This document shows positions 46,050 through 54,326 of a DNA stretch of 64,000 bases, one piece after another. A program made the translations under genes and the position numbers. Numbering within the stretch: position 1 is the stretch's first letter; each line of letters begins with the position of its first letter. Source of the DNA: Pseudacidovorax sp. (GTDB lineage Bacteria > Pseudomonadota > Gammaproteobacteria > Burkholderiales > Burkholderiaceae_C); assembly GCF_017991995.1 (NCBI RefSeq), contig NZ_JAGOPN010000008.1, positions 62,001 to 126,000 of the forward strand, read 5' to 3'. Under the pieces are notes generated by a model. That model searched no databases. It was not told where the DNA came from and saw only the letters and a list, made by a program, of their open reading frames with translations.

Positions 46050-47179
46050 TCGTCCGTCCACGGCCGGCCCGTCAGCCGCTCGTGTTCGCGCACGGCGAAG
46101 CGATCGGTCATGCCGGCGATGTAGTCGGCCACGGCACGGTGGCGGTCGGGGCGCCGCGCGTGCCGTTCGGGCAGGCTCAGGTCGCCCTGCACATAGGCCG
46201 CGAACAGGTCGCGCACCACGTCCTGCGCCCGCCCTGTCGTGCGGGTGACCTGCGGATGGCGGTACAGGTTGGCAAAGAGAAAGCGCTTGAGTGTCACCGA
46301 CTGGCCGCGCATGTCCTCGCTGAAGCGCACCAGGGGCGGCAGCCGCCGCACCGCCTCAGCGTCCTGCGGATCGGCCTGCGCGAGCGCGGCGCGCGTGGTA
46401 TCGATCAGGTCGTAGACCTGTTCGCTCAGCATTCGGCGGATGGCCCCATAGAGCAGGCGGCGATCGTCCAGCGCCGGGTGCTCGGCCAGCGTCTGGCGGC
46501 GGTGGCGCTCGAACAGCGGCACCTCCTGCAGCGCCTCCAGCCGCAACAGCCCCGAGCGCACGCCATCGTCGATGTCGTGGGCGTTGTAGGCGATCTCGTC
46601 GGCCAGGTTGGTGAGCTGCGCCTCGAGGCCGGGCTGCGTGCCATCGAGGAAACGCCGCGCGATGCCGCCGGGCTCCTGCGCCTCCAGCCGCTCGGCATTG
46701 GCGCGCGAGCAGTGCTTGAGGATGCCCTCGCGCGTCTCGAAACAGAGATTCAGGCCGTCGAAGCCGGGGTAGCGGTGCTCCAGCGCGTCGACCACGCGCA
46801 GGCTCTGAAGGTTGTGCTCGAAACCGCCGTGCTCGGCCATGCAGCCGTTGAGCGCATCCTGCCCGGCATGGCCGAACGGCGTGTGGCCCAGGTCGTGCGC
46901 CAGGGCGATGGCCTCGACCAGATCCTCGTTCAGGCCCAGGGAGCGCGCCACCGAGCGGCCGAGCTGCGCCACCTCCAGCGAATGCGTGAGCCGGGTGCGG
47001 AACAGGTCGCCCTCGTGGTTGAGGAAGACCTGCGTCTTGTAGACCAGCCGGCGGAAGGCCGTCGAATGGACGATGCGGTCGCGGTCGCGCTGGAAGTCGT
47101 CGCGCGTGGGCGCGGGCGGCTCGGCGAAGCGACGTCCGCGGCTGCGGGTGGGGTCGCTGGCCCAGGCCGGCGCGCTCAT
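46046..47179 (-). CDS. dgt: Deoxyguanosinetriphosphate triphosphohydrolase-like protein
   Basis: HD-domain dNTP triphosphohydrolase, which splits dNTPs to nucleoside and tripolyphosphate. The 377-residue protein has the metal motif with RLTHSLEVAQ, ALAHDLGHTPFGHAG and a later DEIAYNAHDIDD segment with the final Asp ligand. The ATG at 47179 (MSAPAWASDP) is the conserved start; a longer reading into aroB is unlikely. In the usual aroB-dgt order, 25 bases after aroB. Confidence 0.93.
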   Translation of the reverse strand: MSAPAWASDPTRSRGRRFAEPPAPTRDDFQRDRDRIVHSTAFRRLVYKTQVFLNHEGDLFRTRLTHSLEVAQLGRSVARSLGLNEDLVEAIALAHDLGHTPFGHAGQDALNGCMAEHGGFEHNLQSLRVVDALEHRYPGFDGLNLCFETREGILKHCSRANAERLEAQEPGGIARRFLDGTQPGLEAQLTNLADEIAYNAHDIDDGVRSGLLRLEALQEVPLFERHRRQTLAEHPALDDRRLLYGAIRRMLSEQVYDLIDTTRAALAQADPQDAEAVRRLPPLVRFSEDMRGQSVTLKRFLFANLYRHPQVTRTTGRAQDVVRDLFAAYVQGDLSLPERHARRPDRHRAVADYIAGMTDRFAVREHERLTGRPWTDE

Positions 47180-47204
47180 CGCCCTGCCTTGCCGGCGCGC
47201 ACGC

Positions 47205-48317
47205 TCAGGCTGCCACGCATTCGGCCAGCACCTCGCGCACCAGGGCATCGGGCGCCGGGCGCATCAGGGCGCTGCCGGGCCGGCCGATGACCACGAAGCG
47301 GATCTCGCCGGCCTCGGCCTTCTTGTCCACGCGCATCAGGTCGAGGTAGCGCTGCGCGCCCAGAGCCGGCGCCACGACCGGCAGGCTGGCGCGGCGCACC
47401 AGCGCGGTCAGCCGCTCGACGAAGGCGGCATCGACGCCGCCCAGCTTCTGCGACAAACGCGCCGCCATCACCATGCCGCAGCCCACCGCCTCGCCATGCA
47501 ACCATTCGCCATAGCCCAGGCCCGACTCGATGGCATGGCCGAAGGTGTGGCCGAAGTTGAGGATGGCGCGCAGGCCCGACTCGCGCTCGTCCTGGCCCAC
47601 CACGGCCGCCTTGATCTCGCAACTGCGGCGCACCGCATGGGCCAGGGCGGCGGGTTCACGCGCCACCAGCGCCTCGATGTTCGCCTCGATCCAGTCGAAG
47701 AAGCCCATGTCGTAGATGGGCCCGTACTTGATGATCTCGGCCAGCCCTGCCGACACCTCGCGCGGCGGCAATGTGCGCAGCGTTTCCAGGTCGCACACCA
47801 CCAGTTGCGGCTGGTAGAAGGCGCCGATCATGTTCTTGCCCAGCGGATGGTTGATGGCCGTCTTGCCGCCCACCGACGAATCGACCTGCGCCAGCAGCGT
47901 GGTCGGCACCTGCACGAAGGGCACGCCGCGCATGTAGCAGGCGGCGGCGAAGCCGGTCATGTCGCCCACCACGCCGCCGCCGAGCGCGAACAGCACGGTG
48001 CGGCGGTCGCAATGGGCGGCCAGCAGTGCATCGAAGATGGTCTGCAGCGTCTCCCAGTTCTTGTGCGATTCGCCATCGGGCAGTTCGACCACGCGCACCG
48101 TGGCGAAGCGGCCGGCCAGCGTGTCGCGCAGTTGCTGCGCATAGAGCGGCGCGACGGTGGTGTTGGTCACGATCACGGCGGCCGATGCCGCCGGCAGCGC
48201 GGCGTAGGTGGCGGGCTCGGCCAGCAGGCCGGCGCCGATCAGGATGGGGTAGCTGCGCTCGCCAAGGTCGATGCGGACTTGCTCGACGGCCGGCGCAAGG
48301 GATGGGGTAGCGGCCAT
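47205..48317 (-). CDS. aroB: 3-dehydroquinate synthase
   Basis: AroB cyclises DAHP to 3-dehydroquinate, step two of the shikimate pathway, using NAD+ and zinc. The 370-residue enzyme has the NAD loop [45 protein letters not shown] and zinc-ligand segments GLAEIIKYG and [11 protein letters not shown]. It starts 30 bases after aroK. Confidence 0.97.
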   Translation of the reverse strand: MAATPSLAPAVEQVRIDLGERSYPILIGAGLLAEPATYAALPAASAAVIVTNTTVAPLYAQQLRDTLAGRFATVRVVELPDGESHKNWETLQTIFDALLAAHCDRRTVLFALGGGVVGDMTGFAAACYMRGVPFVQVPTTLLAQVDSSVGGKTAINHPLGKNMIGAFYQPQLVVCDLETLRTLPPREVSAGLAEIIKYGPIYDMGFFDWIEANIEALVAREPAALAHAVRRSCEIKAAVVGQDERESGLRAILNFGHTFGHAIESGLGYGEWLHGEAVGCGMVMAARLSQKLGGVDAAFVERLTALVRRASLPVVAPALGAQRYLDLMRVDKKAEAGEIRFVVIGRPGSALMRPAPDALVREVLAECVAA

Positions 48318-48347
48318 GCCCCGAGTTTAGAGGGCGGCCTCTGTCTT

Positions 48348-48875
48348 TCAGCCTTCGGAGGCTGCTTGCAGCTGCCGCTGGACGTCCGTCACCACGGCAC
48401 CGACCGAGGCACGGCCCGTCTCGACGACGACATGGGCCACCTCGCGGTAGAGCCCGTCGCGCGCCGCATAGAGCTCGCGCAGACGGGCCAGCGGATCGGC
48501 CACCTGCAGCAACGGCCGCTTGGTGTCGTGGCGCAGGCGGCGGTACAGATCCTCAGGCGCCGCGTGCAGGTAGACGACACGGAAGGACTGCTGCAGGCAG
48601 GCACGATTGGCCGGCCGGATGACGATGCCACCCCCCGTGGCCACCACGCCGGCGCCCTGCTCGCCCAGCTCGGCGAGCACCTGTTCTTCGAGCTGACGGA
48701 AGGCGGCCTCGCCCTCGCGTTCGAAGTACTCGCGGATCGAGCAGCCGATGCGCTGCTCGATGACCACGTCGCTGTCGGCAAAGGCACGCTGCAGGCGGCG
48801 GCCGAGTTCCTTGCCCACCGCCGACTTGCCGGCGCCGGGCATGCCGACCAGGGCGATGGATTGGGAGGAGGACAC
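48348..48875 (-). CDS. aroK: Shikimate kinase
   Basis: AroK phosphorylates shikimate at the 3-hydroxyl. The 175-residue P-loop kinase has Walker A GMPGAGKSAVG, the DSDVVIEQRIG shikimate-binding stretch, GGGIVIRP and the lid region RPLLQVADPLARL. The start is a GTG at 48875. It lies in the common pilQ-aroK-aroB order, 110 bases after pilQ. Confidence 0.96.
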   Translation of the reverse strand: MSSSQSIALVGMPGAGKSAVGKELGRRLQRAFADSDVVIEQRIGCSIREYFEREGEAAFRQLEEQVLAELGEQGAGVVATGGGIVIRPANRACLQQSFRVVYLHAAPEDLYRRLRHDTKRPLLQVADPLARLRELYAARDGLYREVAHVVVETGRASVGAVVTDVQRQLQAASEG

Positions 48876-48985
48876 GGAAGCCGAAGATGCGCAGGAGCCT
48901 GGTGGCCCCCGCAGGATGCGAAAACGCGCGGCAGTGTATCAGCGGCCCTGCCGGGTGCTCCTGCCCGGCAAAGCCTCGGCCGACA

Positions 48986-51163
48986 TCAACGCGCGGCGTT
49001 GCGGTCGGTGATCATCTTCGGCGTGATGAACACCAGCATTTCGGTCTTGTTCGACACGCGATCACGCTTGCGGAACAGGGCGCCGACCACCGGCACCTCG
49101 CCCAGCACCGGGATGCGCGACTCGTCGTTGGTCTCGGTCAGCTCGAAGATGCCGCCGATCACCACCGTGCCGCCGTTCTCGACCAGCACTTCGGTCTGCA
49201 CATGCTTGGTGTTGATGGCGGGGCCGGCCGAGGTGTTCACGCCGCGGGAGTCCTTGTTCACGTCCAGCGTCAGGATGATGTTGCCCTCGGGCGTGATCTG
49301 CGGCGTCACTTCGAGCTTCAGCACCGCCTTGCGGAAGGAGATCGAGGTTGCGCCGCTGGAGGTGGCCTGCTGGTAGGGAATCTCTTCGCCCTGCTCGATC
49401 AGCGCCTTGGTCTGGTCGGCGGTGATGACGCGCGGGCTGGAGATCACGCGGCCCTTGCCGTCGGCCTCGAGCGCCGAGATCTCCAGGTTCAGCATGCGCG
49501 AGAAGCTGGAGTTGAACAGCGCCAGCGTGAAAGCCCCGGCTGCATTGCCCGTGCCGCCAGCGTCGCCGGCGGGCAGGTTGATGAAGTTGTTGAGCGTGGC
49601 GGTGCCGAAGCTCACGGTGGGGCTGGTCGTCGTCGACGTGGTCGTGGTGGTGCCGCCCGTGGTGGTGCTGGTGGAGGTGGTGCCACCGCCGGTCACGGTC
49701 GGATAGGTGCCGAAGGAGCTACGGCTGTTGATGAAGCTGCCACCCAGGCGCGCGCCCAGCGACTTGCCGAAGGTGTCGGTGGCCTCGACGATGCGCGCCT
49801 CGATCATCACCTGGCGCACCGGCACGTCCAGCTTCTGGATCAGCTCGGCCACCTGGGCCAGCTTGGACGGCACATCCGAGACGAACAGCTGATTGGTGCG
49901 CGATTCGGCGATCACGCTGCCACGGGCGCTCAGGATGCGCGTGGCAGTCCCCGTGCCCCCCCCACCGCCGCCGGCGGCCGTGCCGGTGCCGGTCAGGCCC
50001 TGGGCGATCACGATCGCCTTGGTGTAGTTGAGCTGGAAGGACTGGGTGCGCAGCGGCTCCAGGTTCTCGATGGCCGCCTTGGCCTCGTATTCCATCTTCT
50101 CCTTGGCGTTGATCTCGTCCTTGGGCGCGATCCACAGCACCGAGCCGTTCTTGCGCATGCCCAGGTTCTTCGCCTGCATGATGATGTCCAGCGCCTGGTC
50201 CCAGGGCACATCCTTCAGGCGCAGGGTCAGCGAGCCGGTCACCGAGTCGGAGGTGACGATGTTGAAGTTGGTGAAGTCCGCGATGACCTGCAGCAGCGAG
50301 CGGATCTCGATGTTCTGGAAGTTCAGCGACAGCTTCTCGCCGGTATAGCCCACGCCCTGGGTCAGCTTGGTCGGGTCGACCTTGCGGGCGCGCACCTCGA
50401 CCACGAACTGGTTGTCGCTCTGGTAGGCGCTGTGCTCGTAGTCGCCGCGCGCGTCAATGGTCAGGCGCACGCGATCGCCCACCTGCTGGGCGTTGACGAA
50501 CTGCACCGGCGTGTTGAAGTCCGTCACGTCCAGCCGTCGGCGCAGGCCCTCGGGCAGGGTCGACTTGGTGAATTCGGCCACCAGCGCGCGGCCTTGCTGG
50601 CGCACGTCCACACCGACCTGGTTGTTGGCGAGTTCGACGATCACGCGGCCCGTGTTGTCCGGGCCCAGGCGGAAGTCGATGTCGCGCAGCGGCTGGCTGT
50701 CGCGGTTGAAGTTCTCGGAAAAGGACTGCTGGGCCGGCGCGGCCAGCGCCTGGCCGGGCGCGGGGCTGAGCACCACGAGCAGCGAACTCCCCTGGATGTC
50801 CGTGCGATAGGCCGTGGCCTGCTTCAGGTTGAGCACCAGCCGCGTGCGATCGGCCGCCTGCACCACGTTCACCGACCGCAGGTTGCCCTGGTTCACGTCG
50901 ACCGAGGACCGGCCCAGGGCATTGGTGGTGGCCGGAAAGTCCAGCGCGATGCGCGCCGGGTTCTGGACGGTGAAGCCGGTGGGTGGCGCGGCGAGCGGCC
51001 GGGCGAAGTCGATGCGCACGACCTCCGAGCCCGACTGCACCGAGCCCGTCACGGCCTGGATCGCGTTCTGCGCCTGCGCCAGCGCCATGCTTCCCAGGCA
51101 GAGCATCGCCATGCCCGCGCGCCGCAGCCAACCCAGTGCGGGAGTGCTGACCAATGACTTCAT
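48986..51163 (-). CDS. pilQ: Type IV pilus secretin PilQ
   Basis: PilQ forms the outer-membrane pore through which the type IV pilus passes. The 725-residue protein has a signal peptide (about 1-31, ending AQA), two N-terminal AMIN domains for peptidoglycan binding (about 35-240), an STN/N0 domain, an N1 domain (about 390-470) and the secretin barrel, with a Thr/Ser/Gly-rich linker (about 500-535). The ATG at 51163 overlaps the pilP stop (ATGA). Confidence 0.97.
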   Translation of the reverse strand: MKSLVSTPALGWLRRAGMAMLCLGSMALAQAQNAIQAVTGSVQSGSEVVRIDFARPLAAPPTGFTVQNPARIALDFPATTNALGRSSVDVNQGNLRSVNVVQAADRTRLVLNLKQATAYRTDIQGSSLLVVLSPAPGQALAAPAQQSFSENFNRDSQPLRDIDFRLGPDNTGRVIVELANNQVGVDVRQQGRALVAEFTKSTLPEGLRRRLDVTDFNTPVQFVNAQQVGDRVRLTIDARGDYEHSAYQSDNQFVVEVRARKVDPTKLTQGVGYTGEKLSLNFQNIEIRSLLQVIADFTNFNIVTSDSVTGSLTLRLKDVPWDQALDIIMQAKNLGMRKNGSVLWIAPKDEINAKEKMEYEAKAAIENLEPLRTQSFQLNYTKAIVIAQGLTGTGTAAGGGGGGTGTATRILSARGSVIAESRTNQLFVSDVPSKLAQVAELIQKLDVPVRQVMIEARIVEATDTFGKSLGARLGGSFINSRSSFGTYPTVTGGGTTSTSTTTGGTTTTTSTTTSPTVSFGTATLNNFINLPAGDAGGTGNAAGAFTLALFNSSFSRMLNLEISALEADGKGRVISSPRVITADQTKALIEQGEEIPYQQATSSGATSISFRKAVLKLEVTPQITPEGNIILTLDVNKDSRGVNTSAGPAINTKHVQTEVLVENGGTVVIGGIFELTETNDESRIPVLGEVPVVGALFRKRDRVSNKTEMLVFITPKMITDRNAAR

Positions 51164-51708
51164 TTCGACCTCTCTTGCAGCTGCAGCGTCGCCGTGCGCT
51201 CGATCCATTCACCCGCGGCGTCCTGCACGATCTCGCGCAAGGCCAGCTCCGTCTCGTCGATGCGCATCACGCGCCCGTAGTTCTGTCCAAGGTGGTTGCC
51301 CACCCGCACCTGGTAGAGCAGCTTGTCCACCATCACCAGCGCCATCTGCTGACCCCCGCGCTTGAGGCTGCCCACCATGGCCATCGAATCCAGCGGATAG
51401 GCCTCCAGGGGCTCCTTGGGCCGGTTGAGTTCGGGCGCGATCAGGTCCGAGCGCACGGCAGGGCTCGTGCTGTCCCGTCGCAGGGCCTGCAGCAGCCGCT
51501 GGTTGTCGAAGGGCTCGACGGCGCCGGTCTCGGTGTAGGCCTGGGGCACGAACTTCTTCGGCTCGGAAATCTGCTCGATGCGCGGCTTGGCGTTGGCGCG
51601 TTCCTGGCGCATCCACTCCACCAGGTCGTCCTGATCGGATCCCAGGCAGCCGGTGAGCAGGACGGCTGCCGAACAGGCCAGCAGCAGGAGGCCGGTCTTC
51701 TTCATCAT
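51160..51708 (-). CDS. pilP: Type IV pilus inner-membrane lipoprotein PilP
   Basis: PilP links the inner-membrane PilMNO platform to the PilQ secretin. The 182-residue protein has a signal peptide with lipobox LTGC (Cys21), a disordered segment, and the beta-domain with SLKRGGQQMALVMVDKLLYQVRVG. Two ATGs stand side by side at 51708 and 51705; both overlap the pilO stop. Its own stop is overlapped by pilQ. Confidence 0.95.
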   Translation of the reverse strand: MMKKTGLLLLACSAAVLLTGCLGSDQDDLVEWMRQERANAKPRIEQISEPKKFVPQAYTETGAVEPFDNQRLLQALRRDSTSPAVRSDLIAPELNRPKEPLEAYPLDSMAMVGSLKRGGQQMALVMVDKLLYQVRVGNHLGQNYGRVMRIDETELALREIVQDAAGEWIERTATLQLQERSK

Positions 51709-52382
51709 TTCTTGGCCTGGGCGGCGGACGCCTTGCGCTGCGCGGCCTGCTCGTCGGCATCCAGGTAGCGGTAGGTGCGGGCGGTGGCGTCCATGGTCAG
51801 CCCGCCGCCGTCCTTCTGGGGCACGATGGACAGGTTGTTGAGCGTCACGATGCGCGACAGGTTGGCAATGTCGGCAGCGAAGGCACCCATGTCGTGGTAG
51901 CGCCCCGTGACGCGCACGGCGATCGGCAGCTCGGCGTAGTAGTCACGCACCTCGACCTGGCCCGGGCGGAAGAGCTCGAACTGCAGGCTGCGGCCCAGGC
52001 CGGCCTGGTTGATGTCGGACAGCAAGGCATCCATCTCGGCCTTGCTGGGTAATTGCTTTTCGAGCACGAGCACGTACTGCTGCACCTGCTCGCGCTGCTT
52101 CTTCAGCTGCTCGAGGTTGACGGCCCGCGCCACTTTGGTCCGGTAGTCCTCGCGCAGCGACTGCTCACGACCGAGGTCGGCCTGGTACTCCTCGTCCACG
52201 CCACCCAGCCAGACGAACCACAGCACCACCACCACCGCCGCCGCGACGACGGCGCACAGGGCGTAGCGCGGCACAGCCGGCCAGCGGGACGGATCGTTGG
52301 GATCGAGGCCACGGAACTGCCGCGCGGCCGCGCGCAGTGCCGCACCCACATCCGCGCGTGGCAATGAAATGCGCGACGCCAT
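51705..52382 (-). CDS. pilO: Type IV pilus inner-membrane protein PilO
   Basis: PilO pairs with PilN in the pilus alignment complex. The 225-residue protein has one transmembrane helix (about 48-68), a coiled-coil (about 75-115) and a ferredoxin-like domain. The ATG at 52382 is preceded by AAAGGG nine bases upstream. A TTG at 52400 would overlap the pilN stop and is the other possible start. Confidence 0.93.
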   Translation of the reverse strand: MASRISLPRADVGAALRAAARQFRGLDPNDPSRWPAVPRYALCAVVAAAVVVVLWFVWLGGVDEEYQADLGREQSLREDYRTKVARAVNLEQLKKQREQVQQYVLVLEKQLPSKAEMDALLSDINQAGLGRSLQFELFRPGQVEVRDYYAELPIAVRVTGRYHDMGAFAADIANLSRIVTLNNLSIVPQKDGGGLTMDATARTYRYLDADEQAAQRKASAAQAKK

Positions 52383-52396
52383 CTCCGCTCGCCCTT

Positions 52397-53008
52397 TCAA
52401 CCCTTGGTCGATGCCGCGGGCGCCGGCGACGTCGGCTTCTGGGCCTCCGTCGGACGGCGCACGCCCACGCGCATCGTGAAATTCGACACCCGGCGCTGAT
52501 CCCGGGGACTGAGCGTGACCACGCCCGCAGTGATTTCCACCAACTCGGGCTTGACCAGCCAGGGGCTGCTGTTGCCCAGGTTGCGCAGCAACTCCGAGAC
52601 CCGCTCGTTGGACTGGGCCGCGCCCTGCAACGTCACGGTCTGGTTTTCCTGGCGCATGCTGGTCAGGTAGACGCCGTCGGGCAGCTGCCGGACCAGCTCA
52701 TTGAGCAGGTGCACGGGCAGGTTGCGGTCGCCCTGCAGGTCTTCCACCGACTTCTGGCGCGCGCGCAGCCCGGCGATCTCGGCCTGCAGCGTGGCGATCT
52801 CCTTGATCTCGGTGTCGAGCTTCTGGATCTCCGAACTCAGCAGCGCGTTGCGCGTCTGCTGGTCGAGGATCAGTGCCTGCAGGTACAGGAAGGCCACGCC
52901 GGCGATCAGGCCACCGGCCAGGGCCGCTGCGCCCAGCGAAGCATAGAAGTTCTCCTTGCGCCGCTTGCGGGCCGCCTCACGGTGCGGCAGCAGGTTGATC
53001 AGGATCAC
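52397..53008 (-). CDS. pilN: Type IV pilus inner-membrane protein PilN
   Basis: PilN binds PilM through its cytoplasmic tail and PilO through its periplasmic domain. The 203-residue product starts with the conserved ILINLLPHRE tail (PilM-binding), then a transmembrane helix (about 24-45), a coiled-coil and a ferredoxin-like domain. The start is GTG and overlaps the pilM stop (GTGA, 53005-53008). Confidence 0.95.
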   Translation of the reverse strand: MILINLLPHREAARKRRKENFYASLGAAALAGGLIAGVAFLYLQALILDQQTRNALLSSEIQKLDTEIKEIATLQAEIAGLRARQKSVEDLQGDRNLPVHLLNELVRQLPDGVYLTSMRQENQTVTLQGAAQSNERVSELLRNLGNSSPWLVKPELVEITAGVVTLSPRDQRRVSNFTMRVGVRRPTEAQKPTSPAPAASTKG

Positions 53009-54081
53009 TGCAGGAACCTCCGCATCGCCAGCCCGCAGGCCGTGAGGTAGGAGGCAGACTCGCGCTGGAGCCGCTTGGCACGCACGCCCGAATCGAACTC
53101 CATGCCCTCGAAGGGATTGAGCAGCGAGCAGGCGAAGGAGGTCTGGCGCGTCACCGCATGGGTGAGCCCCGGCAGCCCCGCGGAGCCGCCGGCCAGCAGC
53201 ACGTAGTCCACGCGGTTGTGCGGCGTGCTGGTGAAGAAGAACTGCAGCGCCCGCGCGATCTCCTGCGCGATGCTGGCCACGAAGGGCTTGAGCACGGCGG
53301 ATTCGTAGTCCTCGGGCAGGTCGCCGCTGCGCTTCTTGGCCTCGGCCTCCTCGGCCGAGAAGCCGTACTGGCGCACGATCAGCTGGGTGAGCTGCGCGCC
53401 GCCGAAGGCCTGGTCGCGGTCGTACAGCACTTCGTCGTTGCGCAGCACCTGCATGCTCGTGGTGCTGGCTCCCACCTCGAACAGCGCGACGACGGCGTCG
53501 CGGCCCTGGGCGGGCAGTTGCTCGATCAGCCGCGCCGCGGCGAGCCGGGAAGCGAAGGACTCCACGTCCAGGATCACCGCCTTCAGACCGGCCGCCTCCG
53601 CCAGACCCTGGCGGTCCTGCACCTTCTCCTTGCGGGAGGCGGCGATCAGCACCTCCACGTCCTCGGGGCTGCCCGGGCTCGGGCCCATGACGCAGAAGTC
53701 GAGGCTGACCTCGTCCAGCGAGAAGGGGATGTATTGGTTGGCCTCGGACTCGACCTGGACCTCGAGCTCCGTCTCACTCAGGCCGGCCGGCAGGATCACC
53801 TTCTTGGTGATCACGGCCGACGGCGGCAGCGCCAGGGCGGCATTCCGGGTCTTGGCGCCGCTCTTGCGGACGGCCCGACGGACGGCTTCGGCCACCTCGT
53901 CGAACTTCTCGACGTTGCCGTCGGTGATCCAGCCACTCTCCAGGGGCTCGATCGCGCAGCGCAGGAGCACCAGCTTGCCTGCGGGGTTGCGCTCGAGTTC
54001 CACCAGCTTCACACTGGACGAAGAGACGTCCAGGCCCAGAAGAGGCGGCGGCTGTCGACGAAAAAGTGATCCAAGGGCCAT
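53005..54081 (-). CDS. pilM: Type IV pilus actin-like assembly protein PilM
   Basis: PilM is the cytoplasmic actin-like ATPase of the pilus assembly platform. The 358-residue protein has the phosphate-1 loop LGLDVSSSSVKLVEL, the second loop ALFEVGASTTSMQV and adenosine-side LLAGGSAGLPGL, as in FtsA-like folds. First gene of pilMNOPQ, divergent from mrcA. Confidence 0.96.
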   Translation of the reverse strand: MALGSLFRRQPPPLLGLDVSSSSVKLVELERNPAGKLVLLRCAIEPLESGWITDGNVEKFDEVAEAVRRAVRKSGAKTRNAALALPPSAVITKKVILPAGLSETELEVQVESEANQYIPFSLDEVSLDFCVMGPSPGSPEDVEVLIAASRKEKVQDRQGLAEAAGLKAVILDVESFASRLAAARLIEQLPAQGRDAVVALFEVGASTTSMQVLRNDEVLYDRDQAFGGAQLTQLIVRQYGFSAEEAEAKKRSGDLPEDYESAVLKPFVASIAQEIARALQFFFTSTPHNRVDYVLLAGGSAGLPGLTHAVTRQTSFACSLLNPFEGMEFDSGVRAKRLQRESASYLTACGLAMRRFLQ

Positions 54082-54294
54082 CGGAGGACGCTCAGCCGTT
54101 CACGTGCTTGTAACACTTGGCAAAAAATGCGTGTGAATAGATGCTATCAGCGCAACGCCCCACGCACCAACAGCCGCCGTCGGCTTTTTTTAACGAAATT
54201 GCATTAGTTGTTAAAAGAATACGAAGGCACACCGCCGCATCCTCAACCCAAAGTAACGATCAGTGTAACCAGGGGTGAGAAGCGACCCGGTTTT

Positions 54295-54300
54295 TATAAT
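54295..54300 (+). promoter_or_regulatory. Consensus -10 box upstream of mrcA
   Basis: A perfect TATAAT 26 bases before the mrcA ATG. No good -35 is seen at 16-18 bases upstream (GGGGTG region). The predicted transcript would start near 54307, giving a leader of about 20 bases. Confidence 0.5.
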
Positions 54301-54326
54301 CCGCGGCCCCAAGAGCCTCTCGCCCC

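Noticed and set aside
54173-54192. A short hairpin with seven T's (AGCCG-CCGT-CGGCT) that looks like a plus-strand terminator
   Set aside because: The stem has only five base pairs and no plus-strand gene lies before it, so there is nothing to terminate.
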